From DASXTB01 sp036505615 (GTDB taxonomy: Bacteria; Acidobacteriota; UBA6911; JACQSX01), in contig DASXTB010000392.1 of the NCBI GenBank assembly GCA_036505615.1, positions 1 to 7,536 of the forward strand: 7,536 nt of DNA, read 5' to 3'. The first letter of the stretch is position 1, and every line of letters begins with the position of its first letter. The notes under the pieces were generated by a model. It did no database searches. It was given only the letters and a program-made list of their open reading frames with translations, and had not been told where the DNA came from. Position numbers and translations under genes: made by a program. This document shows positions 4,952-7,536 of this stretch, piece after piece.

Positions 4952-6105
4952 TACTGGCGACTGCGGGCGACGTGGCGGGAAAGGATCGCAACGGCGGCCG
5001 AACAGAAGGGAAGGATCGCCATGCCTGAGGCAATTCCCTTGTGCGCGGCCAACTCGCCCACTGCGTAGGGAACGCTCATTCCTCCTAAAGTTCCTATCGC
5101 AAATAGTGCTCCAAACACGGCTCCTGAATCTTTGGGAAAGCGGGCGCCTGCGATTGACAGGCAGGTCGGGAAGATGCCGGCTAAACAGAAACCCAGCAAG
5201 GGCACAGCCAGAACCTGCAGCGCCAGGACGCGTGAACACAGCAGCAGCAGCCAGCAAAGCGCCCCGCCGAAGGCAGACAAGAAAACGAACCGAATCTCTG
5301 GGATCTTCTTCAGCCAGATTCCAACCGAAAGCCGACCCAGCATCACGGCAAGCCAAAGCATGGCGAGAATCCAGGAAGCTTGCCGGTTGCTCAGGCCACG
5401 CTCCGAAATGAAGAAAGAGGTGATCCAGCCTCCGGAAGAGAACTCGCCTCCACTTTCAAAAAAGAACAGGATTCCCATGAGCAAGACGAAGGGATGGGCG
5501 AGGGCTTCCAATACAGACCGAAGGAACACAGGCTCCCTTTGTTTGGCCTCGGGAAAGGCTGGCATCCAAAACAAAAGCGCAGGCAGTAGAACCACAGCTG
5601 TGGCCGCCAGGATTATTTTCTGAATCCCGAGCACTGCCAGCAGAGATCCCATCAGGAGCGGAACGAAGATCGCTCCAACGCAGAAAAACATCCCGAGCCG
5701 GTTGAGCGCCACGGTTCTATCCTCAGGATGAAGATCGGACACGAACGCATTGGTCGCGTTGTTCAACGCTCCGCCGCCCAGGCCCAGAATACAGCAGGCA
5801 ACAGCCAATACGGGGTAGCTGGGCCCAACACCCAGCACCACGAACGAAAAGGCGATCAGAAGAGGAGAGACGACAAGAGTAGTCCTGTAGCCGGTCCGGT
5901 CAAGAAGCGGTCCCGAAACCAGGACTGCCACCAGCGATCCCAGGTTCAAAAACAAAAAGAGGCTCCCCGCCTGCGCCACGTTCACATTCCGGCTCTGCAG
6001 AAGCAAGGGAAGGATCGCTCCCAGGATGGTAAAGACGATCCCGAAAACAAACATTCCAACGAAGCAGGAGCGAGTGAGGGCCGCAATGGAGATAGGTTTT
6101 GTCAT
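4951..6105 (-). CDS. MFS permease, FHS/sugar-transporter-like
   Basis: A 384-residue, about 12-helix major facilitator superfamily transporter. Helix 1 spans about residues 13-36 (CFVGMFVFGIVFTILGAILP). The loop 2-3 motif A is GPLLDRTGYRTTL (65-77). GGALNNATNAFVSD (111-124) and NRLGMFFCVGAIFVP (135-149) resemble the fucose/glucose-galactose proton symporter (FHS) branch, as does ESGGEFSSGGW (217-227) opening the C-terminal half. Length is normal. A sugar substrate is an inference from these motifs and from the SIS and ROK-like genes upstream. ATG 6105 is preferred; a TTG at 6120 would add five residues encoded by repeat. No Shine-Dalgarno sequence is present, since the AAAGTCS array ends four bases before the ATG. 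The stop codon shares a base with the downstream array. Confidence 0.9.
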   Translation of the reverse strand: MTKPISIAALTRSCFVGMFVFGIVFTILGAILPLLLQSRNVNVAQAGSLFLFLNLGSLVAVLVSGPLLDRTGYRTTLVVSPLLIAFSFVVLGVGPSYPVLAVACCILGLGGGALNNATNAFVSDLHPEDRTVALNRLGMFFCVGAIFVPLLMGSLLAVLGIQKIILAATAVVLLPALLFWMPAFPEAKQREPVFLRSVLEALAHPFVLLMGILFFFESGGEFSSGGWITSFFISERGLSNRQASWILAMLWLAVMLGRLSVGIWLKKIPEIRFVFLSAFGGALCWLLLLCSRVLALQVLAVPLLGFCLAGIFPTCLSIAGARFPKDSGAVFGALFAIGTLGGMSVPYAVGELAAHKGIASGMAILPFCSAAVAILSRHVARSRQ

Positions 6106-6109
6106 TGTG

Positions 6110-6272
6110 CGAAAGTCCAAAGTGGAAAGTCGAAAGTCGAAACTCCAAAGTCAGAATCCAAGCCCAAAGTCCCTAGGTCCAAAGTCGAGAGTCTAAAGTC
6201 CAAAGTCGAAAGTCCAAAGTCGAAAGTCCAAAATCATCAAAGGTCGAACGTCGAAGATCCAGGACTCAAAGC
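6110..6272 (+). repeat. AAAGTCS heptamer array, left arm
   Basis: Units of CSAAAGT: about a dozen are recognisable in clean phase at 6110-6151 and 6179-6234. Phase slips and decayed units lie between (6152-6178) and after (6235-6272). It faces the oppositely oriented array at 6286-6387. On the leftward gene strand it forms the immediate leader of the permease gene. Confidence 0.9.
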
Positions 6273-6285
6273 CCTTCGTCTTTCA

Positions 6286-6387
6286 ACTTTGGACCTTAGA
6301 CTTTGGACCTTCGACTTTGGACCTTCGACCTTCGACTTTCGACTTTCGACCTGCGACCTTCGACCTTCGACTTTGGACTTTGGACTA
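6286..6387 (-). repeat. AAAGTCS heptamer array, right arm
   Basis: Fourteen uninterrupted units of ACYTTSG on the plus strand (6286-6383), such as ACTTTGG, ACCTTCG and ACTTTCG, with one ACCTTAG and one ACCTGCG. The first bases of a fifteenth unit (6384-6386) run into the TAG stop of the SIS gene. Left and right arms can pair into a long imperfect hairpin between SIS and permease genes. Confidence 0.93.
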
Positions 6388-7140
6388 CAGCGTCGCTTTC
6401 ACTCGTCCCCGAAACTGGTCGAATACGCGTTTATTATGGTCGGCGCCGAAGCCTCTCACGTTTGGCGAAACAAAAGCTTCGACGTCGTGCCCCCGGGCCG
6501 CAAGCTGTGCCGCAGTCTCGCTCACCAGAGCCATAGAAATGGCCACCGCTGCCAGCGTTGAGCCGGCTCCCACCTTCATCTTCAGCCCTGTGATTTCTAC
6601 CTGCGCATCCTCCGGCTCAACGCAGTTATCGATGGCAATGTCACACAGATCGAACAGTTTCTTCCCGGAAGAATGGGCCGCTTTGGCCTCTTGCTGATTC
6701 CGCTCCGAGGCTACACCGATTACCAAAAGCCCTCGCCTCTGCGCTTCGGCGGCCGCTTCCACGGGCGCCGCATTCAATCCGCCATGGGAAAAAATCAGAA
6801 TGCATTCGCCCGTTCTCATGGGAATCGATGCCAGAAAATTCTGGATGTATCCCTCTTGGCGCTCAAGCCACAGCAATTCCGGCGCGCCGCCAGGCCCAAC
6901 CACGTTGAACCACATCAGCCGCGGATCCATCAAGGGATAAAACCCCACATAGCTCCCGTAACGGGGGAAGATATCGAGTACCGGAATTACAGAATGACCG
7001 CTTCCAAATAGATAACACCAGCCTCCAGACGCGATCACTGCGGCAATCTTGTTTGCCGCCGCTTCGATTTTCAGTCTTTGCGTGCCTTGAATTCTTTCAA
7101 TAATTTCCTGAGCGCGGCGCAGGTAAATTTCGGCTGACAT
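6385..7140 (-). CDS. SIS-domain phosphosugar-binding protein (UPF0309/COG4821)
   Basis: A 251-residue SIS-domain protein of the UPF0309 group, close to the family's usual length of about 245. The phosphosugar-binding motif is GSGHS (46-50), after a helical N-terminus. A second SIS segment runs through FSHGGLNAAPVEAAAEA (117-133) to VIGVAS. The C-terminus has the group's FVSPNVRGFGADHNKRV (223-239). Such proteins are cytoplasmic and bind phosphorylated sugars, as isomerases or regulators; this group's reaction is not established. The start is ATG 7140, supported by a GAGGAG seven bases upstream; the frame is open further but reads through repeat. It lies downstream of a ROK-like gene and upstream of a sugar-type permease. 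Its stop codon is overlapped by the heptamer array. Confidence 0.9.
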   Translation of the reverse strand: MSAEIYLRRAQEIIERIQGTQRLKIEAAANKIAAVIASGGWCYLFGSGHSVIPVLDIFPRYGSYVGFYPLMDPRLMWFNVVGPGGAPELLWLERQEGYIQNFLASIPMRTGECILIFSHGGLNAAPVEAAAEAQRRGLLVIGVASERNQQEAKAAHSSGKKLFDLCDIAIDNCVEPEDAQVEITGLKMKVGAGSTLAAVAISMALVSETAAQLAARGHDVEAFVSPNVRGFGADHNKRVFDQFRGRVKATL

Positions 7141-7147
7141 GCTCCCA

Positions 7148-7153
7148 CTCCTC
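7148..7153 (-). promoter_or_regulatory. Shine-Dalgarno site of the SIS gene
   Basis: GAGGAG on the gene strand, seven bases before the ATG at 7140. It is the only strong ribosome-binding site in the window and decides the start of the SIS protein. Confidence 0.85.
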
Positions 7154-7160
7154 AAGGAAA

Positions 7161-7210
7161 CCGTTGTGTCCGCGGTGTCCTTTGTGGTCAAAGTTTTTCC
7201 CACCACAAAG
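7161..7210. repeat. 9-base tandem repeat and hairpin upstream of the SIS gene
   Basis: Three 9-mers, CCGTTGTGT, CCGCGGTGT and CCTTTGTGG, lie at 7161-7187, of the same loose form as 2368-2394. The last overlaps the stem of a hairpin CTTTGTGG/CCACAAAG (7180-7187/7203-7210). A promoter for the SIS gene could lie here, but no clear -35/-10 was found. Confidence 0.5.
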
Positions 7211-7216
7211 ACTTAG

Positions 7217-7344
7217 CGCGGCAAAACCGCGACCAAAAGCGTCATCGGTCATCAGTCATCGGTCATTCGTTAAGAATCTTGTTTTAAATTGGCCGATGAC
7301 TGATGACTGATGACCAATGACGCTTTGGTTGTGGCTTCGCCGCA
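7217..7344. repeat. Long inverted repeat of GTCATYR heptamers
   Basis: AAAAGCGTCATCGGTCATC (7235-7253) and following units GTCATCG, GTCATTC are mirrored by 7291-7326 in reverse complement, with three or so mismatches over about 31 bases. Pairing continues outward at lower quality: ACCAAA, then GCGGC at 7217-7222 against 7337-7344. The 25-30-base loop is AT-rich. A small perfect hairpin CGCGG-CAAAA-CCGCG (7217-7231) competes with the outer arm. It fills most of the gap between the ROK-like and SIS genes. Confidence 0.9.
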
Positions 7345-7372
7345 CTGTCTCAGTTGTGGTTATTCGATGAAT

Positions 7373-7536
7373 TCACGCTGTCGCCGGGCTACCGCGAAAC
7401 CCCATCGACGCCAATCCCAGCAATGGGCCTTCAGATCCGAGTTTAGACTTAACCAAACGGACCTTCTTGCTGCTAATAGGATGCGCGAAAGCGTCGAGGG
7501 TCTGCCGGATCGTCCCTTCGACAAGATTGAAGCCAC
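7373..7536 (-). CDS. ROK-family kinase/regulator, C-terminal fragment
   Basis: The last 53 residues of a leftward gene that continues beyond the window. IRQTLDAFAHPIS is followed by KKVRLVKSKLGSEGPLLGLA (residues 24-43). This matches the end of ROK proteins (sugar kinases and related repressors), where a strand with a small polar run precedes an L-G-x-x-A/G-x-L-x-G-A helix. TGA is at 7375-7373. The catalytic DxGxT and zinc-binding motifs lie outside the window, so kinase versus repressor cannot be told. Family assignment rests on this tail and on context with SIS and permease genes. Another frame is open nearby but has no family-like sequence. Confidence 0.65.
   Translation of the reverse strand, partial: GFNLVEGTIRQTLDAFAHPISSKKVRLVKSKLGSEGPLLGLASMGFRGSPATA

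Noticed and set aside
4735..5028. Rightward open frame with LLPASCLLPPASC repeats
   Set aside because: It is the opposite strand of the same heptamer array. The apparent hydrophobic repeat protein is a by-product of unit sequence, with no start signal.
4604..5356. Leftward 250-codon open frame rich in RRQEAGG-like repeats
   Set aside because: It is the GCAGGAR array read in frame (three 7-mers give seven codons without stops), then the permease gene in a wrong frame.
4487..6387. CRISPR array
   Set aside because: Units are 7 bases with no spacers between them and no cas genes nearby.
5728..6561. 277-codon rightward open frame
   Set aside because: It is antisense to the permease and SIS genes and runs through both AAAGTCS arrays. 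No family-like sequence is seen.

Overview
The window looks like a chromosomal stretch from a large-genome soil bacterium. Acidobacteriota is my best guess, from the gene families, the moderate-to-high GC content and intergenic spaces packed with palindromes and 7-base tandem repeats. This is an inference, because no rRNA or marker gene is present. Three genes read rightward (YheT-type alpha/beta hydrolase, a doubtful small membrane protein, a GlnD-tail-like ACT-domain protein). Four read leftward (ROK-type kinase fragment, UPF0309/COG4821 SIS-domain protein, FHS-like MFS permease, YdjM/DUF457-type membrane protein). The two groups converge at about 3409-3862.

Layout: 1-138 is the 3' end of a group II intron, with domains V and VI and a bulged branch-point A at 131. 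The intron sits inside a dispersed palindromic repeat. 139-517 is a mosaic of short perfect hairpins, including a MITE-like element with 22-bp perfect inverted ends (269-367). 518-1780 is the hydrolase, 2094-2270 the possible small membrane protein and 2527-3408 the ACT protein. 3409-3880 is a second hairpin mosaic of eleven short palindromes, with a 59-bp inverted repeat and an inverted copy of the core of the 269-367 element. It separates the convergent genes and supplies the stop codon of the YdjM-like gene at 3863-4435. 4487-4951 is a nested inverted structure: outer arms of GCAGGAR heptamers, inner arms of GTCATTS heptamers. 4951-6105 is the permease, 6110-6387 an inverted pair of AAAGTCS heptamer arrays, 6385-7140 the SIS protein, 7217-7344 a long inverted repeat of GTCATYR heptamers, and 7373-7536 the C-terminus of a ROK-like protein.

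The leftward genes read as a sugar or amino-sugar uptake and phosphorylation cluster: ROK kinase, phosphosugar-binding protein, then MFS sugar permease. This is inferred from gene family and order; the substrate is unknown. The large spacers between them are almost wholly repeats.

The most unusual feature is the repeat architecture. Several unrelated repeat families share one 7-base period and are mostly arranged as inverted pairs. They run right up to, or one to two bases into, the start or stop codons of flanking genes without entering coding sequence. Separately, a family of covarying hairpins appears to serve as the landing site of the group II intron.
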